Part shown: piece after piece, positions 9,052-17,043 of the stretch
Numbering within the stretch: position 1 is the stretch's first letter
Layout of the letters: every line of letters begins with the position of its first letter
NCBI RefSeq assembly: GCF_030812855.1
Contig: NZ_JAUSTK010000025.1
Location: forward strand, 1-64,000
Source of the DNA: Paenibacillus wynnii
GTDB taxonomy: Bacteria > Bacillota > Bacilli > Paenibacillales > Paenibacillaceae
DNA length: 64,000 nt
Direction: 5' to 3'
Notes under the pieces: model-generated
The model's database searches: none
The model's input: the letters and a program-made list of their open reading frames with translations, nothing else
Told to the model about the DNA's origin: nothing
Translations under genes and position numbers: made by a program

Positions 9052-10113
9052 TCAGGAACGTGCCTTCACTGATTCTTTCATAAGATCCTTCGAGTATTCA
9101 TGAATGTATTCTGTTAATTCCCGCAGTTTTTCCAAAGAAGCCTCAGGGAATAAGCCATGGCCCAAATTGAACACATAGCCGGGTTCAAGTATGCCTTCAT
9201 CAATCAATTGCTTGGCGCGGTCTTTGATAACATTCATTGGAGCAGTCAACAGATAAGGATCCAAATTACCTTGCATCGCAAACTTACCGCCTGTTCTGCG
9301 GCGTCCTTCACTGATACTGACACGCCAATCCAGCCCGATCACATCAGCTTGAAGGTTAGTAAGCGTAGGCAGAAGTTCTCCTGAACTTACGCCCGGGAAG
9401 TAGATTTTGGGCACATCCAGATCTGATAATTCTCTAAAAATTCTTGAAATAGTCGGCAGGACATAGATTTCAAAATCCTTAGGGGCAAGCGCACCCACCC
9501 AGCTGTCGAACAATTGAAAGGCCTTGCCTCCACTGCGTACATGGCTGCGAAGATAAGTGATTATCATATCTCCTAGCTTTTCCATTAACATTTCCCACAC
9601 ACGGGGTTCACTGTACATAAGCGTCTTGGTGCGGATATAACTTTTTGAAGGACGTCCCTCAATAAGATAGCTGGCAATTGTAAAAGGTGCACCTGCGAAC
9701 GTAATAAGAGGCACATCTAATTCCTTGTCTAGAAGAGAAATCGTCTCCAAAATGTGGCTAAGGTCACCTTCTACATCAATGGGCCGTAATTTCTCTACAT
9801 CTGCGGCAGAACGAATCGGGTTATGTATAACCGGACCGATGTTTTTGACGATGTCAAAATCAATTCCAATGGAAGCAACCGGATTCATGATATCTGAATA
9901 CAAAATAGCTGCATCTACGCCTAGCTTACGCACAGGCATCAGAGTAATTTCAGCCGCCAACTCAGGCTGTTTGCATATTTCCAACAGGGTATACTTCTCC
10001 TTGATTGTACGGTAGTCGGGATCATAACGGCCGGCTTGCCGCATATACCAAACGGGAACATGCTCCGTATCCTGCTTGCGGCAGGCGCGGATAAAAGTGT
10101 CGTTGTAGGTCAT
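9052..10113 (-). CDS. hemE: Uroporphyrinogen decarboxylase
   Basis: 353 residues. It decarboxylates uroporphyrinogen III to coproporphyrinogen III. Hallmarks are VPVWYMRQAGRYDP near the N-terminus, DAAILYSDI, LITFAGAPFTIASYLIEG and NLGHGLFPE near the C-terminus. The ATG at 10113 has GGAG 8 nt upstream; the frame is open for 23 more codons upstream, but those are not conserved. First gene of the hem operon, divergent from the MFS gene at 10337. Confidence 0.95.
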   Translation of the reverse strand: MTYNDTFIRACRKQDTEHVPVWYMRQAGRYDPDYRTIKEKYTLLEICKQPELAAEITLMPVRKLGVDAAILYSDIMNPVASIGIDFDIVKNIGPVIHNPIRSAADVEKLRPIDVEGDLSHILETISLLDKELDVPLITFAGAPFTIASYLIEGRPSKSYIRTKTLMYSEPRVWEMLMEKLGDMIITYLRSHVRSGGKAFQLFDSWVGALAPKDFEIYVLPTISRIFRELSDLDVPKIYFPGVSSGELLPTLTNLQADVIGLDWRVSISEGRRRTGGKFAMQGNLDPYLLTAPMNVIKDRAKQLIDEGILEPGYVFNLGHGLFPEASLEKLRELTEYIHEYSKDLMKESVKARS

Positions 10114-10202
10114 GATAAGATCTCCATTAAATTTGATTAATTTCTTAATATATATTATGCCCCTTTTAAAAGTAAGTAACAACCATCACACTAATGGAGG
10201 CC

Positions 10203-10235
10203 ATGACAATCCTATGACAATACTATGATATGTAT
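10203..10235. promoter_or_regulatory. Three 11-bp direct repeats between hemE and the MFS gene
   Basis: ATGACAATCCT, ATGACAATACT and a degenerate ATGATATGTAT follow one another with an exact 11-bp period. On the minus strand this reads TTGTCA-N5-TTGTCA, the geometry of OmpR/PhoP-type response-regulator sites. The repeats end at the -35 of the candidate MFS promoter and lie about 90 bp upstream of hemE, so they could act on either gene. Confidence 0.45.
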
Positions 10236-10262
10236 TGCATTAACACCTTTAAAAATTATGAT
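10235..10262 (+). promoter_or_regulatory. Candidate promoter of the MFS gene
   Basis: TTGCAT, 16 bp, then TATGAT, about 70 bp upstream of the start codon. A TATACT overlaps at 10262 but would have 21-bp spacing. Confidence 0.4.
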
Positions 10263-10336
10263 ATACTGATAGAATGTCAATTTTTCGTGAATAATAGTTC
10301 CACACATTCTCCAAGCTGAAGGGAAGTGAAAGCACT

Positions 10337-11557
10337 TTGAAGAAATGGGAGACTTGGAAGGTCAACCTCACGGTGCTTTGGTTTGGCCAATTTTTAGTGA
10401 ATGCCGGTATGACTATGATTACCCCATTCTTGTCCCTTTATCTTGCAAAAGATCTGGGAGTACAGGGTGAACATGCGATCGGGATTTGGGCCGGATTGAT
10501 TTTTGCGGCAAACTTTTTGACTGCATTTCTGTTCCAGCCGTTATGGGGGAAGCTTGCCGACAAATACGGACGAAAAATCATGCTCCTGCGTTCCAGCTTC
10601 GGTATGGCGGTAGTTATACTACTCATGGGCTTTGCTCAGACACCGATGCAATTACTGCTTCTGCGTTTGTTAAATGGAACCATAGCCGGATTTAATCCTG
10701 CCTCAATTGCACTCATCTCAGGTACAACTCCGAAACCTCGTATGGGCTTTGCCATGGGTCTTATGCAATCGGGCTCCGTAGCCGGTACAATCTTGGGACC
10801 GCTCATCGGCGGACTCTTAGCTGACTCGATCGGATTCCGACCCATTTTTTATGTAGTCGGTGCCTTATTGTTCGTAGCCTCTCTGTTGGCACTGTTCCTG
10901 GTAAAAGAAAAGTTCGACCGTATCGAAGCTGCCCATGTACCTCAAGCGTCTGTACTGGCAGGCCTAAAAGAGCTGCTTAAGGTTCCCCAGCTTCCAGCAT
11001 TATTCGGAGTAACCTTTCTGCTGCAGTTCGCAATGATTAGCCCCATGACGCTGCTGCCCCTTTATGTGGAGAAGCTGCACGGCTCCGCTGTGAATATCGC
11101 CTTCTGGGCCGGCATGGTCAGTGCAGTCACAGGAGTCTCAAATATGCTGGCATCTCCGGTTCTGGGTAAGCTAAGCGATAAGATTGGTGCTCATCGTATT
11201 TTGACGTTTGCCTTAATAGGCGCCTCTGTATTCCTTATCCCTCAGGCCTTTGTCACCAGTGTGTGGCAGCTTATTATTATCCGATTCATGATGGGTGTCT
11301 TTATGGGAGGGCTGCTGCCCAGTGTAAATGCGCTGATCCGTTCCTATACGCCAGACGGCAAGGAAAGCCGTGCATTCGGCTTCAACAGCAGTACGCTTGC
11401 GCTAGGCAACATGCTGGGAGCGATTATCGGCGGTTTTTTATCAGGCTATATCGGAATTGAAGGTTTATTCATTATCTCCGGAGTCTTATTGCTTATTAAC
11501 ACTATATGGGTACGCCTAAAACTATACAAAGAAACTACCCGTCGCTCATTTCGATGA
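10337..11557 (+). CDS. MFS drug/metabolite efflux transporter
   Basis: 406 residues in 12 predicted membrane helices. The loop 2-3 motif A reads GKLADKYGRKIML and the helix 5 motif C region reads GSVAGTILGPLIGG, typical of the drug:H+ antiporter branch (YitG/MdtG-like). The start codon is TTG, preceded by AGGGAAGTG. The ATG just inside is out of frame, so TTG is the only reasonable start. Substrate unknown. Confidence 0.9.
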   Translation: MKKWETWKVNLTVLWFGQFLVNAGMTMITPFLSLYLAKDLGVQGEHAIGIWAGLIFAANFLTAFLFQPLWGKLADKYGRKIMLLRSSFGMAVVILLMGFAQTPMQLLLLRLLNGTIAGFNPASIALISGTTPKPRMGFAMGLMQSGSVAGTILGPLIGGLLADSIGFRPIFYVVGALLFVASLLALFLVKEKFDRIEAAHVPQASVLAGLKELLKVPQLPALFGVTFLLQFAMISPMTLLPLYVEKLHGSAVNIAFWAGMVSAVTGVSNMLASPVLGKLSDKIGAHRILTFALIGASVFLIPQAFVTSVWQLIIIRFMMGVFMGGLLPSVNALIRSYTPDGKESRAFGFNSSTLALGNMLGAIIGGFLSGYIGIEGLFIISGVLLLINTIWVRLKLYKETTRRSFR

Positions 11558-11627
11558 CGCGGCTCCAAACGTCAAACCAGTCTAGTTGAACATTTGGAGC
11601 TTGATTCGATTCTGATTCAGGGGATAA

Positions 11628-12257
11628 TTACTTAACCATTGCTAAGGCAAGCCCATCGTAGGCCGGCAGCAATGTACTTATCAGTCGGTCATCCGTGGCG
11701 ATCATTTCATTAAATCGACGCACTGCCAGTATGGCGGGGCCGTTCCTATCTGTATTTAGAGTACGGCCCCGCAGGAAAATATTATCTCCGGCAATAATCG
11801 CACCGGGATTAGCTAGCTGAATGGCATATTCAAGATAGTTCGGATAATTCATTTTGTCAGCATCGATGAAAAAGAAATCAAATTTCCGCCCTTCGGATTC
11901 CAAAATCTTCAGGCTATCCATGGCTGGTCCGATTCTGTACTCTACAGAATCGCCGAAGCCTGCCAGTTCCAGATTCCGCCGGGCTACGGCAGCGTATTCA
12001 GGCTTAAGCTCCAGAGAGGTCAGCTTACCGCCGTCCCTGAACCCACGGGACAAGCAAATGCCGCTGTATCCGCCAAGAGCACCGATTTCTAGTACGCTTG
12101 ATGCGCCGGAGAGCTTAATGAGCATGGTCAATAGGCGGCCGTAGCCCGGTTCAACGGAGACTTCAGGCATACCATGATCAGCTATCGATTGTTTCACTTG
12201 AAGCAAAATTTCGTCCTCTGTATAGAGTTGTTCACTGTATTGTTCTTGGCTAAGCAT
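11628..12257 (-). CDS. O-methyltransferase, caffeoyl-CoA/YrrM family
   Basis: 209 residues of the class I SAM fold. LEIGALGGYSGICL is motif I, LTSLELKPEYAAVARRNLE is motif II, and FFIDADKMNYPNYL carries the metal-binding Asp residues. IIAGDNIFLRGR is the final family mark. Members methylate catechol-type small molecules or tRNA. A strong AAGGAGAT lies 6 nt before the ATG. It is divergent from the ypsC-like gene. Confidence 0.9.
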   Translation of the reverse strand: MLSQEQYSEQLYTEDEILLQVKQSIADHGMPEVSVEPGYGRLLTMLIKLSGASSVLEIGALGGYSGICLSRGFRDGGKLTSLELKPEYAAVARRNLELAGFGDSVEYRIGPAMDSLKILESEGRKFDFFFIDADKMNYPNYLEYAIQLANPGAIIAGDNIFLRGRTLNTDRNGPAILAVRRFNEMIATDDRLISTLLPAYDGLALAMVK

Positions 12258-12317
12258 GTAATATCTCCTTTGTTAATCCTCTCGAGTCCACATAGGTTCC
12301 CGAGAGAGGGGTTTTCT

Positions 12318-12353
12318 GGGAATGTCGGACATTGTGAAGTTCACCGCATTCCC
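12318..12353. promoter_or_regulatory. Nested inverted repeats around the ypsC promoter
   Basis: GGGAATG (12318-12324) and CATTCCC (12347-12353) form an outer inverted repeat. GTGAAGTTCAC (12334-12344) is an inner palindrome inside it. The inner palindrome overlaps the -35 hexamer and the outer right arm lies in the -35/-10 spacer, so this would fit an operator. Confidence 0.4.
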
Positions 12354-12360
12354 CTATACT
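12332..12360 (+). promoter_or_regulatory. Candidate sigma-A promoter of the ypsC-like gene
   Basis: TTGTGA, 17 bp, TATACT; predicted start near 12367, about 45 bp before the start codon. Confidence 0.5.
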
Positions 12361-12412
12361 TGATTGTACTGGCTTTCTGTATCTATCTACAAGTAAAACG
12401 GAGTTGAGATCA

Positions 12413-13576
12413 ATGAGCAAATTAACATTAATCGCTACTGCCCCTATGGGCTTGGAAGCTGTCGTAGCACGCGAATTAAACGAACTGGGTTATGAGACCA
12501 CGGTCGAGAACGGACGAGTACTATTCAGCGGTGATTATATCGACATCTGCCGCTGTAATTTATGGCTGCGTACCTCGGACCGCGTACTCATTAAAATGGG
12601 GCAATTCCCTGCTAAAACCTTCGATGAGCTGTTCGAAGGTGTGAAAGCTCTGCCTTGGGCCGACTGGATTCCTGAAAATGGCGAATTCCCCGTGGAAGGC
12701 CGGTCGCACAAGTCCCAGCTGACAAGCGTACCTGCTTGTCAGGGAATTGTCAAAAAAGCGGTTGTAGAAAAGCTTAAACTTTCCTATCAGACAGAATGGT
12801 TCCCAGAGGATGGCCCCCGTTATGTCATTGAAGTCATCCTCTTGAATGACATCGCGCTGATCACCTTAGACACCACTGGACCTGCACTCCACAAACGCGG
12901 TTACCGCAGACAATCCACAGAAGCACCGTTGAAGGAAACCATGGCAGCTGCACTAATAAAGCTCAGCCGCTGGAACGGCCATCGACCACTGTACGATCCA
13001 TGCTGTGGAACGGGCACATTGCTCATCGAAGCTGCCATGATTGCCTGGAACATTGCTCCGGGCCTACGGCGCTCGTTTCCATCGGAACATTGGCCTGTCA
13101 TTCCGCGCCGTCTGTGGGAGGACGCTCGGGAAGAAGCTTACGATGCTGTCCGCGATGATTATCCGCTGCAGCTTACTGGCAGCGACGTTGATCCTGAAGC
13201 TATCGAGCTTGCAGAAGCTGCCGCCAAGAGTGCAGGTTTATCCGGTGAGATTACCTTTAAGGTTATCGCTGCCGCCAAAGCCAGACCCGAAGGTGAGTAT
13301 GGTTGTATTATAACCAATCCACCTTATGGCGAGCGCATAAGTAATGACAAGGAAGTGGAAAAGCTGACTCGCCAGTTTGGTGAAATGATGTTATACCTTC
13401 CTTCATGGTCATTCTTCGCCATTAGCCCTTCAAAGGAATTTGAGCAGTTCTACGGACGGAAGGCAGATAAACGACGTAAATTATACAACGGACGTATTGA
13501 ATGTCAGTTTTATCAATATTTAGGCCCGCTTCCACCTAGAAATCCGGATAAAGATAATTCAGAACCTAATAGTTAA
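12413..13576 (+). CDS. ypsC: THUMP-domain class I SAM RNA methyltransferase (RlmL/YpsC family)
   Basis: 387 residues. The N-terminal THUMP region (about residues 40-150) binds RNA. The Rossmann methyltransferase follows, with DPCCGTGTLLIEAAM as the SAM motif and TNPPYGERI as the catalytic N-methyltransferase motif that makes N2-methylguanosine in rRNA. Length and domain order match B. subtilis YpsC and the N-terminal half of E. coli RlmL. The ATG follows GGAG by 9 nt; an upstream in-frame TTG is not needed. Confidence 0.92.
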   Translation: MSKLTLIATAPMGLEAVVARELNELGYETTVENGRVLFSGDYIDICRCNLWLRTSDRVLIKMGQFPAKTFDELFEGVKALPWADWIPENGEFPVEGRSHKSQLTSVPACQGIVKKAVVEKLKLSYQTEWFPEDGPRYVIEVILLNDIALITLDTTGPALHKRGYRRQSTEAPLKETMAAALIKLSRWNGHRPLYDPCCGTGTLLIEAAMIAWNIAPGLRRSFPSEHWPVIPRRLWEDAREEAYDAVRDDYPLQLTGSDVDPEAIELAEAAAKSAGLSGEITFKVIAAAKARPEGEYGCIITNPPYGERISNDKEVEKLTRQFGEMMLYLPSWSFFAISPSKEFEQFYGRKADKRRKLYNGRIECQFYQYLGPLPPRNPDKDNSEPNS

Positions 13577-13585
13577 TATTGAATC

Positions 13586-13622
13586 GGACATCCTCCTCTT
13601 TCGGGCTGGATGTCCTTTTTTT
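13586..13622 (+). terminator. Terminator of the ypsC-like gene
   Basis: Perfect 8-bp stem GGACATCC with GGATGTCC around a 14-nt loop, then seven T. Confidence 0.92.
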
Positions 13623-13644
13623 CGCTGCTACAGGCAGATTAAAT

Positions 13645-13699
13645 GTAATAAAGACCCCGCCCACTTTTCATTTTAGAAAGTGTACGAAGCCTTTATTAC
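13645..13699 (+). other. Nested inverted repeats upstream of the small zinc-ribbon gene
   Basis: GTAATAAAG and CTTTATTAC (9 bp) bracket CACTTT and AAAGTG (6 bp). Transcribed, this would be a two-tier hairpin ending about 100 nt before the small gene at 13803. No U-tract follows, so it is not a terminator. It could be a structured leader or a protein site. Confidence 0.35.
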
Positions 13700-13802
13700 G
13701 TATAGTGATGGTTAATGAACGATGTATTTCCCTATCTTTTCCCATTATTATTGAGTACTATAAGATATAAAAGAAAATCGGCAATGGAAGGGAATGGCAC
13801 TA

Positions 13803-14108
13803 TTGAAAAGGGTTTACACTTGTAAAACTTGTAGTGAATGCTCTCAAATTCTTGATAAAGTTTATGTATCATTCAAAGACCTACAAGTTCTCCTATACGA
13901 TGATCGTATCTTACATAACAAGAACAAAATGTACTGCCTGAACCACTTTTTAGAAAAAAAATCCTGTGCAGTCTGCGATACATCGATCACTGATGAAATG
14001 AACTTAACACCAAGACATGTTAAGGATAAATTATACGTCCTTGTATGTGATGAATGTCGTGATGATTTAGACTGGGTACTCCCTTACGCAGAATACGAGA
14101 ACTCCTAA
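13803..14108 (+). CDS. Small Cys-rich protein with four CxxC-type pairs
   Basis: About 101 residues; I do not recognise the family. Cysteines come in pairs: CKTC and a following C, MYC, CAVC and CDEC, with one His in LNHFL. This suggests one or two treble-clef or zinc-ribbon sites. There is no membrane segment. I prefer the TTG at 13803, 9 nt behind GGAAGGGA, because the in-frame ATG at 13794 directly abuts that site. The 3' end overlaps the stop codon of the convergent MMPL gene. Its position next to the acyltransferase operon may be accidental. Confidence 0.7.
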   Translation: MKRVYTCKTCSECSQILDKVYVSFKDLQVLLYDDRILHNKNKMYCLNHFLEKKSCAVCDTSITDEMNLTPRHVKDKLYVLVCDECRDDLDWVLPYAEYENS

Positions 14109-16336
14109 ATATTTTTGTGCCTAGATAAAGAATCCCTACTCTTGCTTTTACTAAATGGAAGCCACCAATTAAGACGTCCAAGTAATTTCATAGATAAAGG
14201 AACGACAATTGTACGTACGATCAATGCATCAATGAGAATAGCAAAGGCAAGCCCCACACCCAGCTCCTGAACGATCTGAATATCGGCGAACATGAATACA
14301 CCGAATACTGTAATCATAATCGCTGCTCCCCCGTTAATCATTCCTGCGGTTGCTACAAATCCATCTACAATACTTTCGTCATTGTTACCGGTTCGTAAAT
14401 AAGATTCCCGGATTCGCGATACAATGATCACTTCATAATCAATACTCAAACCGAACAAAATGCAGAATAACAAAATAGGCGTATTCACATTAAGGGCTTG
14501 AGGATGTGTACCTGGCATATGACCGTTCTGAAACATGTATATGAGAAATCCAAGCGAACTAACGGTAACCAGGCTGTTCAAAACAATTGCCTTAAGCGGC
14601 AATAAGACAGAACGAAAAGCAACTAGTAATAGCAGAAAAGTAAGCGTAACACTAACCAAAATGATTTTAGGAATTTGATGCATAATTTTATTATCATAAT
14701 CTAGACCCATAGCGGTTTCTCCGCTTACGTATGTAACCAACTTTTGATTGGAGCGTCTGGATAAGAGATCTCTAATTTCTACAACTAGGTCTCTAGCTTT
14801 CTCTGTATTCGGCGCAATCGAGGGTACTACATATAGTAAGGTGCTTTTCTGATCACTGCTAACTAATGATTTTAACGAAGCTTGTACATTTGTTGGTAGT
14901 ACGTCAACCTTACTGTACAATGCTTCATATTGTTCTACTGAATTGAACTGCTCATTTAGACTCGTTATTCCCATTACTTTCGACACATCATTCAGTGGTT
15001 CCACACTGCTTGCGATATCATAAATTTCATGTATTGAATCCTTATCGTATACGGAACCGTCTTGACTTTGCAGCAAGATGCGGATCGGAAATGTATTCCC
15101 AATTCCAAAATCGCTCACCACAGCCTCCATTCCTAATTTCGCATCACTTCCGTCCGGCAATTCATTAAAGGCCGCTACAGGAACATGCATTTGAATCTGT
15201 GAAATGAAAGGTAAGAATATACTTACAAGCACTAACCCCAGAATTAGAAAGGAAATGGTTCGTTTCATCATAAAAGTAATGATCTTCTGCCAAACATTAT
15301 TGCTGTTGCGCTTCAGCTTGAAGACTGGAATTTTGAGTAATTCAACATTTTTACCGAGTAAGAACAATATAGCCGGCAATAAAGTGATTGCTGCAAGAAT
15401 AGATACCAATACAACTACGAAGCCGCCTACAGCTACCGAACGAAACAACAGAGTATTCGGTAACAACAACGAAATTAAGCTGATTGCGATGGTTAGTCCT
15501 GCAAAAAATACGGAACGCCCTGACGATGCAACGGCATTCACTATTGCTAGACTTTTATCCTGATGACTATCCATCTCCTCACGGAACCGCTGTGTAATAA
15601 ATAAGGCATAGTCAATGGCAACACCAAGCCCAAGCATGGTCACTATGCTGGTAAGTAGCGTTGAAAGTTGCATATAAGGAGTTAGAAAGTAGATGACTGC
15701 CATTGTTACCAAAATCGATATTACACCCATTAATAAAGGCAGAAGTGCTGCAACCGCTGAACGAAACACAAACAATAGCAGTAGAAACACAATAGGCAGT
15801 CCAATTCGTTCAACGTTGGATACACTCTTAGTACTGGCGGCATTAATATCATAATAGATACCCGGCCCGCCGCTAATGAGAATATTGAAGCCCTCCACTT
15901 CCGATTTCATATCCCTCAACTGCTGTTTGAAGCGATCCACGAATTTCATGGAATCGTTATCGCTTCCGTTCAAATTCAGATATACATACGCACGATGTTT
16001 TTCCGTTACAAAAGAGATATCATGCGCTGTGAATTCAACCAATTTGTCTACCTTTGCCTTGTCCTCAATCTTTTGAATTATTGTAGAGAACTGTTGATCA
16101 TTTTTATTTTTATTTTCCACAACCACAATAACCCGCTGAGCGCTAAGACCGGCGAATTGATTCTTGACAATTACATCGGCCACTCCTGATTCACTTTGAG
16201 GATCACTGAAGCCCCCGATACTCAACTCTTCTTTTAGTTTGGTACCGAATAGAAGACTTAAGACAAGCAATACGACCCATATGAGAATAACAGTCTTCGG
16301 ATATACTGATGTGAATCTACCAATTCTATTAAACAT
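14105..16336 (-). CDS. MMPL/RND-family transporter
   Basis: 743 residues in the duplicated RND layout: one helix, a soluble domain, five or six helices, then a repeat. The helix 4 signature GLGVAIDYALFITQRFREEM appears in the first half and GLSIDYEVIIVSRIRE in the second, both with the proton-relay Asp. Size and motifs match B. subtilis YdfJ and mycobacterial MmpL lipid exporters. It is the last gene of a four-gene operon, starting 2 bp behind the acyltransferase gene. That context (inference) makes it the likely exporter of an acylated product. Confidence 0.92.
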   Translation of the reverse strand: MFNRIGRFTSVYPKTVILIWVVLLVLSLLFGTKLKEELSIGGFSDPQSESGVADVIVKNQFAGLSAQRVIVVVENKNKNDQQFSTIIQKIEDKAKVDKLVEFTAHDISFVTEKHRAYVYLNLNGSDNDSMKFVDRFKQQLRDMKSEVEGFNILISGGPGIYYDINAASTKSVSNVERIGLPIVFLLLLFVFRSAVAALLPLLMGVISILVTMAVIYFLTPYMQLSTLLTSIVTMLGLGVAIDYALFITQRFREEMDSHQDKSLAIVNAVASSGRSVFFAGLTIAISLISLLLPNTLLFRSVAVGGFVVVLVSILAAITLLPAILFLLGKNVELLKIPVFKLKRNSNNVWQKIITFMMKRTISFLILGLVLVSIFLPFISQIQMHVPVAAFNELPDGSDAKLGMEAVVSDFGIGNTFPIRILLQSQDGSVYDKDSIHEIYDIASSVEPLNDVSKVMGITSLNEQFNSVEQYEALYSKVDVLPTNVQASLKSLVSSDQKSTLLYVVPSIAPNTEKARDLVVEIRDLLSRRSNQKLVTYVSGETAMGLDYDNKIMHQIPKIILVSVTLTFLLLLVAFRSVLLPLKAIVLNSLVTVSSLGFLIYMFQNGHMPGTHPQALNVNTPILLFCILFGLSIDYEVIIVSRIRESYLRTGNNDESIVDGFVATAGMINGGAAIMITVFGVFMFADIQIVQELGVGLAFAILIDALIVRTIVVPLSMKLLGRLNWWLPFSKSKSRDSLSRHKNI

Positions 16337-16338
16337 AA

Positions 16339-17040
16339 TTATTCTGCCTTTCTTGTTAACGTATTCTTGTTATGCATATCCTTGACGATATCAGCGAATA
16401 TCCCGCCAATATGTTCGCCTGCCTTAAGTGCTACAGGACATGTCAATGATCCTAGATAATACTTGGGTTCCTGTAGATCAAACCAGTGAAACCCCATTTT
16501 CCGCAAACCTCTCAGAACTCGACTATCCAAGCTGGCTACTGCAAAATCGTTAATCAGGGCATCTTTAAAAAGCTCTCGAAATAACATCATGATCCCCTTC
16601 GTTGTATTCACTGTCACCGCGAAACGGGCGATTTCATAGATTCTATCAATCGGTTGATGTCTATGGGTCCAGGGTGAAAGCTGAATTCCAAATTCCCGTT
16701 CAAGTGGCAGTTCACAATCTGGCAGCTTCATGATCGTCCGTATAGACCCCACACATGTATTTCTATCATCTACTAATGAATAAATTGTCGTTACCGGCGC
16801 TAGTATTCGGTCTTCTTCTAACATTTGCTCTAATACTTCTGAATATGAGGTTTCAAAATGATAATCTTTATGACCATAGTAAATGCCCGCCACATATTCC
16901 GTTTGTTCTGGACGATAACATCCTCTGCTAATCTCGATCGTAAGATCACCATGCTGCACTCTCTCCAATGAAAGCCCATCACGACAAACTAGCTCTCTTT
17001 CTTGAACTGCTTTTTTTATTAGTAAAGACACTTTATTCAC
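16339..17040 (-). CDS. Putative GNAT-fold acyltransferase resembling FeeM/LuxI synthases
   Basis: 233 residues. The centre reads VGSIRTIMKLP, then EIARFAVTVN about 45 residues on, then a helix and VLRGLRKMGFHWFDL and YYLGSLTCPVAL. That order (strand with R, E-I-x-R-x-x-V, terminal L-x-x-M-G-F and P-V-x-L) is the pattern of autoinducer-synthase-like and N-acyl amino acid synthase (FeeM) proteins, which move an acyl chain from acyl-ACP or acyl-CoA to an amine. No close family is certain. It starts 3 bp after the nucleotidyltransferase gene and ends 2 bp before the MMPL gene, so it is surely cotranscribed with both. Confidence 0.62.
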   Translation of the reverse strand: MNKVSLLIKKAVQERELVCRDGLSLERVQHGDLTIEISRGCYRPEQTEYVAGIYYGHKDYHFETSYSEVLEQMLEEDRILAPVTTIYSLVDDRNTCVGSIRTIMKLPDCELPLEREFGIQLSPWTHRHQPIDRIYEIARFAVTVNTTKGIMMLFRELFKDALINDFAVASLDSRVLRGLRKMGFHWFDLQEPKYYLGSLTCPVALKAGEHIGGIFADIVKDMHNKNTLTRKAE

Positions 17041-17043
17041 TCC

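Noticed and set aside
11562-11601. Terminator behind the MFS gene
   Set aside because: GCTCCAAA/TTTGGAGC is an exact inverted repeat, but the 24-nt loop is long and no T-tract follows.
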